40,979 bases of DNA from a virus. Each line of letters opens with the position of its first letter. Position 1 is the first letter of the stretch. The translations under genes and the position numbers were made by a program. The notes under the pieces are model-generated. The model was not told where the DNA came from and ran no database searches. It saw only the letters and a program-made list of their open reading frames with translations. The stretch is from positions 1 to 40,979 of IMG/VR virus record IMGVR_UViG_3300044987_002605; one strand, written 5' to 3'. This document shows positions 1 through 7,370 of the stretch, in pieces.

Positions 1-44
1 GTATGTCCTCAAAGGTTGTAGACTTTTGATCCCCCCTACCCCTT

Positions 45-410
45 TCATGGTGTTACCGCCTTACGGTTGCCGAAGCCGCCGTCCTGGGTGGCTGTCTTGC
101 GTGAATGGTCGGAACGTAGGCGAGGGATAAGCTCGTACTTGCGGTGGTCGCTCTCGATGAGCCTGTTGTAGGGAGGGTTATGATCTATGTCATAGGCTCC
201 CCATTGTGCTTTGGGGATGTGGTGTCTGACCAGGACTTCGGCGCGTATCTTGCGCCACTCGGCATCGTAGCCACGTTTGTGCGGGGATGGCCTTGAGTCT
301 TCGGGTCGTACGTAGCGGGGGTGAAGCGGGGCATGGTCGGCGCAATACCGGTCATGTGTGAGTTGCGGACATCCTATATGCTTACATGGTGTCGCTGGTG
401 CAAATGGCAT
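45..410 (-). CDS. HNH endonuclease next to terminase (packaging-associated)
   Basis: 121-aa protein with an N-terminal Cys/His cluster (CKHIGC, then CADH) and an HNH nuclease core: GYDAEWRKIRAEVL near residue 47, DIDHNPP near 75, and a final SDHSRKT before a GGFGN tail. HNH proteins of this size encoded just before the terminase genes in HK97-like phages are known to help TerL cut DNA at cos during packaging. Here the gene is read leftwards and, if the window is circular, lies directly upstream of terS at 40915. The zinc cluster and HNH order fit the family well. The packaging role is inferred from context. Confidence 0.85.
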   Translation of the reverse strand: MPFAPATPCKHIGCPQLTHDRYCADHAPLHPRYVRPEDSRPSPHKRGYDAEWRKIRAEVLVRHHIPKAQWGAYDIDHNPPYNRLIESDHRKYELIPRLRSDHSRKTATQDGGFGNRKAVTP

Positions 411-500
411 TGTGATTCGATCTTAACGGCGGGCTGTTTTGGATACTGCAATATTTATAAACTCTGCAATTTGTGATATTGTTTTCGCATGGGTGCGATC

Positions 501-620
501 ATGAGTCCTTGCCAGGCGGCGGCCGTTCTCAACTGTAGCGTGTGGCATGTGTATTATCTAATCCGCATGTCCAAGGTCAAATCGTTCAGGCTGGGCAGAT
601 CATGGCGTGTAGTGATCTGA
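501..620 (+). CDS. Tiny helix-turn-helix (excisionase/AlpA-like) protein
   Basis: 39-aa ORF starting MSPCQAAAVLNCSVW and ending RLGRSWRVVI. It follows the HTH_17/excisionase pattern closely: an AA.LL.CS turn, a VYYLIR recognition helix, then a basic LGRSWRV wing. An in-frame ATG at 489 would add four residues. No strong Shine-Dalgarno is visible. It overlaps the next plus-strand ORF, whose ATG lies at 602 inside this gene, and both are opposite to the surrounding early and late genes. Plausible roles are excisionase or a small transcription regulator. The domain call is from sequence pattern and the role is inference. Confidence 0.6.
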   Translation: MSPCQAAAVLNCSVWHVYYLIRMSKVKSFRLGRSWRVVI

Positions 621-802
621 CTGCGATCCTGGCCGACTACCCGGCGATTCTTTCAGTGGATGATATCAAAATCATTCTGGGTGTTTCGGATTACAAAGTC
701 ATGAGGCTTGTAGTCAATGGCCAATTGAGATTCTACAATACCGATGGTGAGACTGTGATAACCAAGAGTGATCTGATTGATTATATAAACGGATTCAATT
801 GA
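602..802 (+). CDS. Small helix-turn-helix DNA-binding protein
   Basis: 66-aa protein starting MACSDLTAILADYPA. The segment LSVDDIKIILGVSDYKVMRL followed by NGQLRFYN and a C-terminal KSDLIDYI matches the excisionase/MerR-type winged helix seen in phage Xis and AlpA proteins. A GTG start at 542 is possible, but ATG 602 puts the domain at the usual place. It overlaps the preceding HTH ORF in another frame, and its stop overlaps the lytic transglycosylase stop by 8 bases tail to tail. Two successive mini-HTH genes suggest a paired regulator or Xis/Cox function. Confidence 0.65.
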   Translation: MACSDLTAILADYPAILSVDDIKIILGVSDYKVMRLVVNGQLRFYNTDGETVITKSDLIDYINGFN

Positions 803-1277
803 AAACGTGATTGAGTAGCCGGAGTGTCCCTGCGGGGAATGTCTTCCCTTCGCTAATGTATCGCCTGTATTTTTTCAGCCCCATATTGTACGCGGCGACG
901 GCTCCGGGCCAGTATCCTATTACCTGGTGAAGATCGCTCAGGTGATGGATGCCTATGTCGATGGATACCCGCCACATCCAGGGATCTATCTTTTCTCCAT
1001 CGTTGTACCGGTCCCCAAAGTAAACGAGATATTGATTGTTGAGCTGCATTATGCCCAGGTCGATGGATCCGTTAGTGTTGTAGTTGACTGCCTGTTCATT
1101 CCATCCAGATTCCCATTCGATCAAGGCGTGGGCAAGTGCTACAGGAACGTTGTATCTCAGGCATGTTTCCACAAAATGGGATTCCATGATGGTGGGGATG
1201 GAGGGCGATGCGCATACTTCCCTGGACAATAACAACGCAATCAGTGCAATTCCTGCATTTTTGCCATTTATTTTCAT
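795..1277 (-). CDS. Secreted lytic transglycosylase (SLT/lysozyme-like)
   Basis: 160 aa. A signal peptide (MKINGKNAGIALIALLLSREVCA) is followed by a soluble lytic transglycosylase fold. The catalytic Glu is in LIEWESGWN, followed by the GIMQLN motif and a late AVAAYNMG motif, which are the three SLT signatures in order. Such enzymes cleave the MurNAc-GlcNAc bond of peptidoglycan. The start overlaps the upstream gene's stop (ATGA), so it is translationally coupled. It lies outside the main lysis cassette at 21.7-23.3 kb, so it may serve DNA entry or a second lysis step, or be an export-dependent endolysin. The activity call is firm; the stage of use is inferred. Confidence 0.85.
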   Translation of the reverse strand: MKINGKNAGIALIALLLSREVCASPSIPTIMESHFVETCLRYNVPVALAHALIEWESGWNEQAVNYNTNGSIDLGIMQLNNQYLVYFGDRYNDGEKIDPWMWRVSIDIGIHHLSDLHQVIGYWPGAVAAYNMGLKKYRRYISEGKTFPAGTLRLLNHVFN

Positions 1278-1681
1278 TGATTACCGCCAGATTGGCCGTA
1301 TCTAATCCTACGGGTTACCCAGGCTTTGAGTGCACGTTTTCTGGACCGTCCGGGTTCGGCTATATCGGCGATCTTTTTGATCAGGTGGCCGTACATCAAA
1401 AAGCATTTGTCCATTAGCCTGTATTCAGGATCCTGCAATCGGCGTTTCTGGCATTCAGAATGGCTCAGGCATGCAAGGTTTTTCAGGGTGAGGTTGTTCC
1501 TGTTACCGTCCAGGTAAATTATCTTGTGCCCGGCCGGGATGGTGCCGTTGTGCTGCTCCCAGATCAACCTGGTCAGGTTGTGGCGGTTGCCCATGGTTGT
1601 GCACCTCCAGTATCCCTTGACGCTCCAGGTGTAGCGCCTGCCCTGGTAGACAAGCACCTGTCCGGCTGGCTTCCGTCCCAT
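1274..1681 (-). CDS. HNH_3-type homing endonuclease-like protein, possibly degenerate
   Basis: 135 aa with the HNH_3 pattern: VKGYWRCTTMGNRHNLTRLI, then WEQHNGTIPAGHKI, then YLDGNRNNLTLKNL. In active members the segment before DGN usually reads HHIDGN. Here it is IIYLDGN, so the usual catalytic/metal-binding His pair is missing. After it comes a basic C-terminal tail with RSRKRALKAW. It is coupled to the lytic transglycosylase gene by an ATGA overlap. It may be an inactive or diverged free-standing homing endonuclease, or a DNA-binding derivative. Confidence 0.65.
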   Translation of the reverse strand: MGRKPAGQVLVYQGRRYTWSVKGYWRCTTMGNRHNLTRLIWEQHNGTIPAGHKIIYLDGNRNNLTLKNLACLSHSECQKRRLQDPEYRLMDKCFLMYGHLIKKIADIAEPGRSRKRALKAWVTRRIRYGQSGGNQ

Positions 1682-1690
1682 AATCGGGCC

Positions 1691-1912
1691 TTATTTCCCC
1701 GGTTCCAGAAAGCGCATATCCGTTCCGAAGGTTCCGTCTTTTGGTATTGCCTTCGTCGCGCGGATAAACTGCACCTCGGCGTTTGCCGCCTGGACAACTC
1801 CTATTCCCAGCTGTGCTATTACCTGTGCATCCTTGGAGTCAATCTTTTTTTCTGAGAGGTTTTTCATAGCCTGGATCATCAATTCCGCTGCTTCCATTAC
1901 CATTGGCTTCAT
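1691..1912 (-). CDS. Hypothetical small protein
   Basis: 73 aa, start chosen at ATG preceded by a good AAGGAGG site. Mostly helical by composition (MEAAELMIQAMKNLSEK, then DAQVIAQLGIGVVQAANAEV). No cysteines, signal peptide or recognised domain. It ends a few bases before the HNH-like gene. Function not recognised. Confidence 0.65.
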   Translation of the reverse strand: MKPMVMEAAELMIQAMKNLSEKKIDSKDAQVIAQLGIGVVQAANAEVQFIRATKAIPKDGTFGTDMRFLEPGK

Positions 1913-1936
1913 ATTGAGTCCTCCTTGAAATGGTTG

Positions 1937-2182
1937 TTATGCGCCACGTCTAAGCTTTAAGACTATGTCGATGAAAACAAATACCAACACACCAATAGCC
2001 AGTGGAATAGTGACGCTTCCATCAATCCAATTTGACTGCACGTTCTCGATATAAGCGTCTTTACCCATTCTGTCTTGTATCAAGCTTGTAAAAGCCGAAT
2101 GACATAGAAAGCCATGCAAAAAGTAATTGAAACTAACATACCTTTTGATTGTAATTTTCAATGTCTTGTATTCATCGTCCAT
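1937..2182 (-). CDS. Hypothetical membrane protein
   Basis: 81 aa with one clear C-terminal membrane segment (IPLAIGVLVFVFIDIVL) followed by a positively charged KLRRGA tail, and an N-terminal half of amphipathic character containing FNYFLHGFLCHSAF. The start has an AGGAGGGCTGA site and follows the previous stop directly. Size and topology allow a holin-like or membrane-anchoring role, but the main lysis cassette already has a better holin. Not recognised. Confidence 0.6.
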   Translation of the reverse strand: MDDEYKTLKITIKRYVSFNYFLHGFLCHSAFTSLIQDRMGKDAYIENVQSNWIDGSVTIPLAIGVLVFVFIDIVLKLRRGA

Positions 2183-2560
2183 TCAGCCCTCCTTCAGAGC
2201 GTTGTTAGATGTGATATCAGCTACCTTTTTACTCCAATAGTCTGCCATATAAGCGGCCGACATATTCCCAAGAACTCGGTTGAAGTATTCATCAAGACGG
2301 TTGAATTCCTCTTTTGTGTAAAGCAATAATGCTTGCGTTCTAAACATACAGCCTTTCGATCTGAACTCATCCTCCTTCATTTCCAGGCGTTTGATATACT
2401 CATCATGCATTCTTTCAATCTCGTTATACCTTGCGACTTGATCTTCGATAGTCGTGTCAAACTCACCAGTGAATAATGGAAATGTCTTTCTCAGATTGTT
2501 ATTGATGCGGCTGACGGCTCTTTTTATTTTTTGTTCTCGTGTCAGTTTATATCCAGTCAT
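2183..2560 (-). CDS. Hypothetical protein
   Basis: 125 aa, highly charged and probably mostly alpha-helical: KLTREQKIKRAVSRINNN at the start, then IERMHDEYIKRLEMKEDEF in the middle. Coupled to the methyltransferase gene by an ATGA overlap. It has noticeably more A/T than its neighbours, as do the YopX-like and 81-aa genes nearby, which suggests a separately acquired block. No domain recognised. Confidence 0.65.
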   Translation of the reverse strand: MTGYKLTREQKIKRAVSRINNNLRKTFPLFTGEFDTTIEDQVARYNEIERMHDEYIKRLEMKEDEFRSKGCMFRTQALLLYTKEEFNRLDEYFNRVLGNMSAAYMADYWSKKVADITSNNALKEG

Positions 2561-3786
2561 GCTGACAGCGCCTCCAGCGCGAGGGCTCGAGCAAGCCCGA
2601 CGGGAACAGCGTTTCCGATCTGCTTGACCTGATCTGTCTTTGTTCCGGCGAAGTCGTACCCTGAAGGGAAGCCTTGGGCCGCCGCTAGTTCGCGCGGATG
2701 TAGCATCCGAAGGGTGATGTCCAACCCGGCCTTGCCCTCGACAAGGGCGAATCTATCTTTTGTGGTCACGGTCGCGAGAGGGATCCGTGTTGGCACGGCA
2801 TCACCGTTTCCGTAGTAGTGGACGATGAACGGTTCGACGAGGCCATGCCCGTTGCGGCCGCGAATCGTCGGTACCGGCTCATCCAATAATCGTGGCCTTC
2901 CAGGAGCATCTTGGTGGAGGATGAAGGGCTGTACGAGTCCGTAGCGATTCGAGCAGTCCTGCACTGGCAAGGGCTCGTCAAGGGAATGCACCCGCCCGTC
3001 TCCGGAGTTGAAGCGAACCAGGAAAGGCTCGGCCCACTCACCCCAGTATCTCTTGATTCCGGCTTGGATGCGGCGCATGGTGGCATCAGCCAACGGTGTT
3101 TTGCGGTTCCAAATGCTGGTTCCATGGATGTTCCAATCAATGATCTCGCGGGCGGCCTTCCACTGCGCACGTCCGAAAAGTCCTGGATCCTGTGCGTGTG
3201 ACGGTTCGGGCCATACGATGCGCCCATGCCCACGGACAGCCTGCAAAAAGAAACGAGTCCGCGTGGTCGGATCTCCGTAGTCGGCTGCGCAAAGCAGGCG
3301 ATGATCGACGCGGTAACCCAAGGCTTTCAGGCCATTCACAAAAGTATCGAATAACTTGCCACGACCTGAAGGCATGGGTTTTCCGTTCGCACCGAGCGGG
3401 CCCCAACTGATGAATTCGGGAACGTTCTCAATTATGATTCTTCTGATGTATAATTCGGAAAGCCATTTCATGATCAGCCAGGCAGAAGCACGACTCTGGT
3501 TGGATCGTGGGCGCCCGCCCCTTGCGTTGGAATGGTGTGTGCATTCCGGCGATGCCCAAAGTAAATCAATCTTTTCACCGGATCCGAAAACGGAAAGCGG
3601 ATCTAGTTGTTCCAGACTCATGCAGTATGATCGCGTGTCTGGGTGGTTTCGCTTGTGCGTCTCGATGGCGATGTTCCAATGGTTCACCGCGGCAACATCA
3701 TGGTGCCCGCCGATTTCGCCTATGGCCTGCATGATTCCGGTAGTCTCTCCACCTGCGCCGCAAAATAAGTCAGCAACACGGATCAT
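2557..3786 (-). CDS. C5-cytosine DNA methyltransferase
   Basis: 409 aa from the ATG at 3786, which has an AGGA site and overlaps the upstream stop as ATGA; a longer upstream reading in this frame is unlikely. Motif I is DLFCGAGGE at the N-terminus, motif IV is SPECTHHS with the catalytic Cys near residue 82 (PEC instead of the usual PPC), motif VI is ENVPEF, motif VIII is TTRTRFFLQ, and motif X is QIGNAVPVGLARAL. The target-recognition region holds repeated VQPFILH / VEPFIVHYYG segments. It transfers a methyl group from SAM to cytosine C5. With no partner nuclease nearby it is probably an orphan phage enzyme protecting against host restriction or marking regulatory sites. Confidence 0.93.
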   Translation of the reverse strand: MIRVADLFCGAGGETTGIMQAIGEIGGHHDVAAVNHWNIAIETHKRNHPDTRSYCMSLEQLDPLSVFGSGEKIDLLWASPECTHHSNARGGRPRSNQSRASAWLIMKWLSELYIRRIIIENVPEFISWGPLGANGKPMPSGRGKLFDTFVNGLKALGYRVDHRLLCAADYGDPTTRTRFFLQAVRGHGRIVWPEPSHAQDPGLFGRAQWKAAREIIDWNIHGTSIWNRKTPLADATMRRIQAGIKRYWGEWAEPFLVRFNSGDGRVHSLDEPLPVQDCSNRYGLVQPFILHQDAPGRPRLLDEPVPTIRGRNGHGLVEPFIVHYYGNGDAVPTRIPLATVTTKDRFALVEGKAGLDITLRMLHPRELAAAQGFPSGYDFAGTKTDQVKQIGNAVPVGLARALALEALSA

Positions 3787-4220
3787 GATTTCCTTTTGGT
3801 ATTCATCAATTCCGAGTTTTCGTGAATGTTTCCAATGACTTCGCAGAACTGGTTTTGTTCGGCAGAAAGAATAAACTCGCACCACTGTTTGTCTTTAAGT
3901 TTTTTAATCATTATAAATGATGGACCCTGATAAATTATGCGTAAGGGAATACCGTTCAAACTGACAATATCCCCTTCGTAGATCGCTGTACCGTTTTTGT
4001 CTTTCAGGCCGGTAAATTGCTCGATATCAGCTTTTTCAATCCATATTCCCCAAAAACCACAATCATCCTCATTATTTATATTGAAAAGTTTCAGTCTCCC
4101 GGCATGCCCGTTTGGAAAATTCTCATCACCATTTGCGAACGTACCCGGCCAGCCAATTTCCAAAACCTCACCATATATATTTCTTGTTTTATCCCATGCC
4201 CTAAACTTTATTTCACGCAT
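3783..4220 (-). CDS. YopX family protein
   Basis: 145 aa with the YopX signature: MREIKFRAWD at the N-terminus, IEQFTGLKDKNG in the middle, IYEGDIV, and VIGNIHENSEL near the end. YopX proteins are common in early regions of phages; their function is unknown. The gene is coupled to the methyltransferase by ATGA. It has a lower G+C look than the flanking late genes. Confidence 0.9.
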   Translation of the reverse strand: MREIKFRAWDKTRNIYGEVLEIGWPGTFANGDENFPNGHAGRLKLFNINNEDDCGFWGIWIEKADIEQFTGLKDKNGTAIYEGDIVSLNGIPLRIIYQGPSFIMIKKLKDKQWCEFILSAEQNQFCEVIGNIHENSELMNTKRKS

Positions 4221-4252
4221 ATCAACTCCTTAATCGATTTGTCATGTATTCA

Positions 4253-4543
4253 TCATTTGCTGATCAGCCCTGCTGATACCATTCTTCGCTTCAGCTCTGC
4301 CTTTGAGAGGTCAAGATCTCCGATTGCGATTGAACATAAATTATTAATCATGTAGTCAAGCAGTTTTACCTGAGCCTCTCGTTTTGTCATCAAAGCGCTT
4401 GCGTTGCACCAAAACTTTTTTCCTTTTTTGTCAGTTATCTCCACCTGTATTATTCCGCCGTCAACTCTTACCACCGGGTTATAGTCATCTGTCTTTGAGA
4501 GCGAAGCATCAACTTCTGGGTAATATTTATTCCTTGCATCCAT
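4253..4543 (-). CDS. Hypothetical protein
   Basis: 96 aa with a good AAAGGAG site before the ATG. The central part is beta-rich (VVRVDGGIIQVEITDKKGKK, FWCNASALMTKREA) and the C-terminus helical (LSKAELKRRMVSAGLISK). No recognised family. It follows a gap of about 100 bases after the zinc-finger-like gene and lies upstream of the YopX gene. Confidence 0.65.
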   Translation of the reverse strand: MDARNKYYPEVDASLSKTDDYNPVVRVDGGIIQVEITDKKGKKFWCNASALMTKREAQVKLLDYMINNLCSIAIGDLDLSKAELKRRMVSAGLISK

Positions 4544-4646
4544 GAACCTACTCCTTTCGCGGATTGTCCGAGTATTGGCGCAGCCGATATGCGGCTGGAC
4601 GTCGTCCTAACAAGGCTTACACCCATCGGTATAACATTTTCCCGTG

Positions 4647-4823
4647 TTATTGTAGTTTCCAGAAATCGCATACTTTCATTGGCTTGTTTTTTATTCCGGT
4701 AAATCCGCACAGGTGGTAGACGTAATATCCTGAATCCCAGCTGATCATGTTGGCGCACGTTTTGCAGGCACGATTGCGGTCATGGCTTTTACGGTAATGC
4801 AGGTTCTTCTGGATGATGGTCAT
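4647..4823 (-). CDS. Small cysteine-rich (zinc-binding-like) protein
   Basis: 58 aa beginning MTIIQKNLHYRKSHDRNR. Cysteines occur as CKTCAN, then YHLCGF, then VCDFW, a C-x2-C ... C ... C layout that could hold one metal ion. The start overlaps the upstream stop as ATGA. Stop-to-start coupling and the Cys spacing support a real gene despite its size. Function unknown. Confidence 0.6.
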   Translation of the reverse strand: MTIIQKNLHYRKSHDRNRACKTCANMISWDSGYYVYHLCGFTGIKNKPMKVCDFWKLQ

Positions 4824-5089
4824 ACTAATTCATCAACTTTCCACGACCGTGGTTTAAAAGCATCATGCCAGAGCACCGGGCAGTATTTGGCGTATAGGTA
4901 CTGCGAAACATATTTCATGATGTGACCCCTGCGGCCTTCTGATTCGCAAATTCTGCATAGTTTCAGCTCATTTTCGACGAAAGTACATTTCATCATTTCC
5001 ACCACGTTTTCAGGTACGATGCCGTCAAGAATATCTTCTGAAATTACCATGACTTCGCCTCTGCGCCGAATTGAAACAAAGTAATTCAT
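4820..5089 (-). CDS. Hypothetical protein
   Basis: 89 aa beginning MNYFVSIRRRGEVMVI. It has Cys/His residues in KLCRICESEGRRGH and a later KYCPVLWH that might form a zinc site. Overlaps the replication initiator stop by ATGA upstream and the 58-aa gene by ATGA downstream. Not recognised. Confidence 0.6.
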   Translation of the reverse strand: MNYFVSIRRRGEVMVISEDILDGIVPENVVEMMKCTFVENELKLCRICESEGRRGHIMKYVSQYLYAKYCPVLWHDAFKPRSWKVDELV

Positions 5090-6165
5090 CCGAGCGTTCC
5101 CAATGCCAATAGGTTTGATTCAAGTATCATCGGGTCAGGTTCCTCGGACTTTTGTATTTGTTTCCAGGCTCCTTCGTGCAGCTCCCACATGGCTCCACAC
5201 TTGCATCCAGCTGAGTCGGTGGTGTGGCGGATGGTGCCTTCGCAATGGGGGCATTTTTCGGGGGGTGGGGGGATTTTTTTCCGGTTGCGCATGGCTTCGC
5301 GTACCTGGTCGCCGATGGCGGCGGGTCCGGTCTTGTTTCGCAGGCATCGGGTCCAGGGGTCGGCGTCTGCGGCGTATTTGGAGACGCCGGCGGCCAGGAA
5401 GCCTTCGAAACTTTTGTATTCGGGGTCGGCGGCGTGTTCGGGGCTTCGGGTTATTCCGGAGTAGTTTTCAAGGGCGTTTTCGATTTCATCGTCGGTGTAG
5501 ACTTTGATCGTTGCCAGGCAGGCGGCGAGGATGTCGGGTCGGAAATTGAGCGGGGTGTATCGACAGGGCGGTTTCAGTTCCTTGGCGTTCCAGATTTGTC
5601 TGGCGGTTTCGATGCGGGTTGTTCCGTCGGTCCTGTTCGGGTTGAGTTCATCCGAAAGTAAAAAAACGGGCGCTTCGGTCTTATATTCTTTTTCTTTCTC
5701 TTTATCTTCTTCTATATCTATATCTTGCCGTTTCACTTCGCGTTTCAGTAACGTTACTGTAACGTTACTTGGTGATGATTCGTCATTGTCTGTCTTTGGT
5801 TCCTCACTGGCCGCCCCGGACGTGACGGCCCGCTTTTTCTCTCTCCAATTGCGTACACGCTCGGCACTCTCAGACTCAACGTCCTGGTATTCGTGCCAGT
5901 TCACGATTGTTATGCTTTCGTCGTCGGCTATGGAAATAAAGCCTTTCTTGGAAAACGCGGTGAGCAGTTCGCCGAGGCGTGCTTCATCCACTATGCACAG
6001 GTAGGCAAGCACATCGCGCTCCATGGACACGACACCGTCGTCGTCAGCCCTGGTGAGCAGGGCCATCCATATAAAGCTGCATTCGTGACCGTATTTGGTA
6101 ATCATGAATCTCAGCTTTTCGTCGTTCGGGGTGGAAATGTACAGCTTACGCCATGGTTTTTTCAT
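5086..6165 (-). CDS. Replication initiation / replisome organizer protein
   Basis: 359 aa. The N-terminus (KKPWRKLYISTPNDEKLRFM ... WMALLTRADDDGVV ... LLTAFSKKGFI) resembles the winged-helix N-terminal domain of phage replisome organizers and DnaD-like initiators. An acidic low-complexity linker (DIDIEEDKEKEKEYK) follows, then a helical domain, and a C-terminal zinc ribbon (CPHCEGTIRH ... CKCGAMWELH). These proteins bind the phage origin and recruit the host helicase or its loader. Two tandem palindromes and an A/T- and purine-rich tract inside the gene could be the origin, as in lambda O. No separate helicase loader is seen, so the C-terminal part may do that job. Confidence 0.7.
   Translation of the reverse strand: MKKPWRKLYISTPNDEKLRFMITKYGHECSFIWMALLTRADDDGVVSMERDVLAYLCIVDEARLGELLTAFSKKGFISIADDESITIVNWHEYQDVESESAERVRNWREKKRAVTSGAASEEPKTDNDESSPSNVTVTLLKREVKRQDIDIEEDKEKEKEYKTEAPVFLLSDELNPNRTDGTTRIETARQIWNAKELKPPCRYTPLNFRPDILAACLATIKVYTDDEIENALENYSGITRSPEHAADPEYKSFEGFLAAGVSKYAADADPWTRCLRNKTGPAAIGDQVREAMRNRKKIPPPPEKCPHCEGTIRHTTDSAGCKCGAMWELHEGAWKQIQKSEEPDPMILESNLLALGTLG
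5748..5768. repeat. Tandem palindromic repeats inside the replication gene (candidate origin)
   Basis: GTAACGTTAC, a perfect 10-bp palindrome, occurs twice with an 11-bp period. A strongly biased pyrimidine/purine, A/T-rich tract lies beside it at about 5676-5728. Location in the middle of the initiator gene, next to an easily melted tract, is like the iterons of lambda-type origins. Only two copies are visible, so this is a candidate only. Confidence 0.4.
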
Positions 6166-6322
6166 TCTGCTTCCTCTGTTTTCTTTTCTTGGTTTCCGAC
6201 CCTACACGGCCATGGTTGGTGTGCGTTGGCAGGTTGCAGGCGGAGCGCCTGGGAGCTGAAACAACAACCGTGTCGGGCATGGTGTTTTCCGTGAACCACA
6301 GGCGGGCTTCCATGTGGGTCAT
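6146..6322 (-). CDS. Hypothetical small basic protein
   Basis: 58 aa starting MTHMEARLWFTENTMPD and ending in a very basic tail (TKKRKQRKQNEKTMA). The start overlaps the DUF4406 stop as ATGA, and its 3' end overlaps the replication gene start by 20 bases, carrying that gene's ribosome site. Could be a coupling peptide; no domain recognised. Confidence 0.5.
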   Translation of the reverse strand: MTHMEARLWFTENTMPDTVVVSAPRRSACNLPTHTNHGRVGSETKKRKQRKQNEKTMA

Positions 6323-6645
6323 AGGTGGGACCTGGCGTGGTAGTACGCCTGCATGTCGCTCAGGTTTTCGAATACCGGTATGCCGATTTTCCCGGCCAGC
6401 TCTATCTCGATAGCCGCCCCGGATGAATCGTCGCAACCGTCCAAAGTGAACACCGCGTCGGCGTCCATCATGACGCGGATGCAGTCCCGCATGGCCTCTT
6501 CCCAGGTGCTTCCCGGCTTGACATGGTTGTGCGGTATGTACGGGTTGAATCCATGTCCCTCAAGGATTGCGGCGGCCGCCTCGAATGCCTCGCGGTTCTC
6601 TCCTGGCAGGCCGGTTACCGGGCCGGATATGTAAATCTTTTTCAT
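6319..6645 (-). CDS. DUF4406 protein (nucleoside deoxyribosyltransferase-like fold)
   Basis: 108 aa with the family hallmark MKKIYISGPVTGLPGEN at the N-terminus, then MRDCIRVMMDADAVFTLDGC, then SSGAAIEIELAGKIGIPVF. This is the layout of nucleoside 2-deoxyribosyltransferase-like phage proteins annotated DUF4406. They are thought to act on nucleotides or nucleotide-derived signals, but the substrate is not established. Coupled by ATGA to the genes on both sides. Confidence 0.85.
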   Translation of the reverse strand: MKKIYISGPVTGLPGENREAFEAAAAILEGHGFNPYIPHNHVKPGSTWEEAMRDCIRVMMDADAVFTLDGCDDSSGAAIEIELAGKIGIPVFENLSDMQAYYHARSHL

Positions 6646-7370
6646 ACGGCTACCTCATTTGTTAAAAGACGTTTGGCTATCCAGACCTCGCCTCGGCCGG
6701 TAACGTAGGTTTTCGAGTACAGGTGGTCCACGCCGTTCATTTCGTAGGTGCTCTCACGGACGCGGAAGTACCCGGCGTCAACGTACTGCTGGTACGGAAT
6801 CCAGCTTTCACCGCGGCGGAACATGATGCCCTGGTCGGCGAGCAGGTCGAAGATTTTCTGGGGGCCGATGCCGTTGATCTTTCCGATCTCCGAAAGGGTC
6901 TTGAGGCCGACGGCGTTGGTGATCCGGTCGGCGGCGGCGGCTGACGGGGCCAGCTCGGCTATGATGCGGTCCTTTTCGTCCAGGAGCTTCTGCGCCTCAA
7001 GGACGGCAAGTGCCAGGAGTTCCGGCCCCTTGGGTGCTTCGCTTTTTGTGTAGCTGCCGGTTTTCCGGATGGAGGGTAGCACCTCGGATGTCACCCATTT
7101 GCGGAAGCGGCGGGCTTCGGGCTTGTCGGACCGGAGAATGACCGAGTACAGGCCGGATTCGTTCACCATGGTCTTGAACGGGTTCCCGGGAGTACCATCC
7201 ACCAGGCGGATAGTATTCTTTTCGTCATCCTCCAGGCGGTCCGCCACATTGCCCACGTTTGCTATTCCCAGAGCGGCGCATACGTCGGCAAGCATCCACC
7301 AGGGTTCGCCGTCTACCACGGACATGCGGATGGGGCGGTCCTCGAATTGTTTCTGGATGAGGTGGTTCAT
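6642..7370 (-). CDS. Phage antirepressor (BRO-N plus KilAC-like)
   Basis: 242 aa from the ATG at 7370, preceded by GGAGGGAAACCC. The N-terminal BRO domain is visible as IRMSVVDGEPWWMLADVCAA, VADRLEDDEKNT, GLYSVILRSDKPEARRFRKW and SEVLPSIRKTGSY. A helical linker follows, then a C-terminal ANT/KilAC-type domain (LKTLSEIGKINGIGPQKIFD, then GESWIPYQQYVDAGYF). Such proteins bind DNA or the repressor to promote lytic growth. A longer upstream start (to 7550) would lack the ribosome site and overlap a likely 33-codon gene. Confidence 0.9.
   Translation of the reverse strand: MNHLIQKQFEDRPIRMSVVDGEPWWMLADVCAALGIANVGNVADRLEDDEKNTIRLVDGTPGNPFKTMVNESGLYSVILRSDKPEARRFRKWVTSEVLPSIRKTGSYTKSEAPKGPELLALAVLEAQKLLDEKDRIIAELAPSAAAADRITNAVGLKTLSEIGKINGIGPQKIFDLLADQGIMFRRGESWIPYQQYVDAGYFRVRESTYEMNGVDHLYSKTYVTGRGEVWIAKRLLTNEVAV

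Noticed and set aside
4468-4758. 96-codon minus ORF beginning MRQHDQLGFRIL
   Set aside because: Overlaps the better-supported zinc-finger-like gene (4647-4823) and the 4253-4543 gene in another frame, has no ribosome site and a low-quality product.
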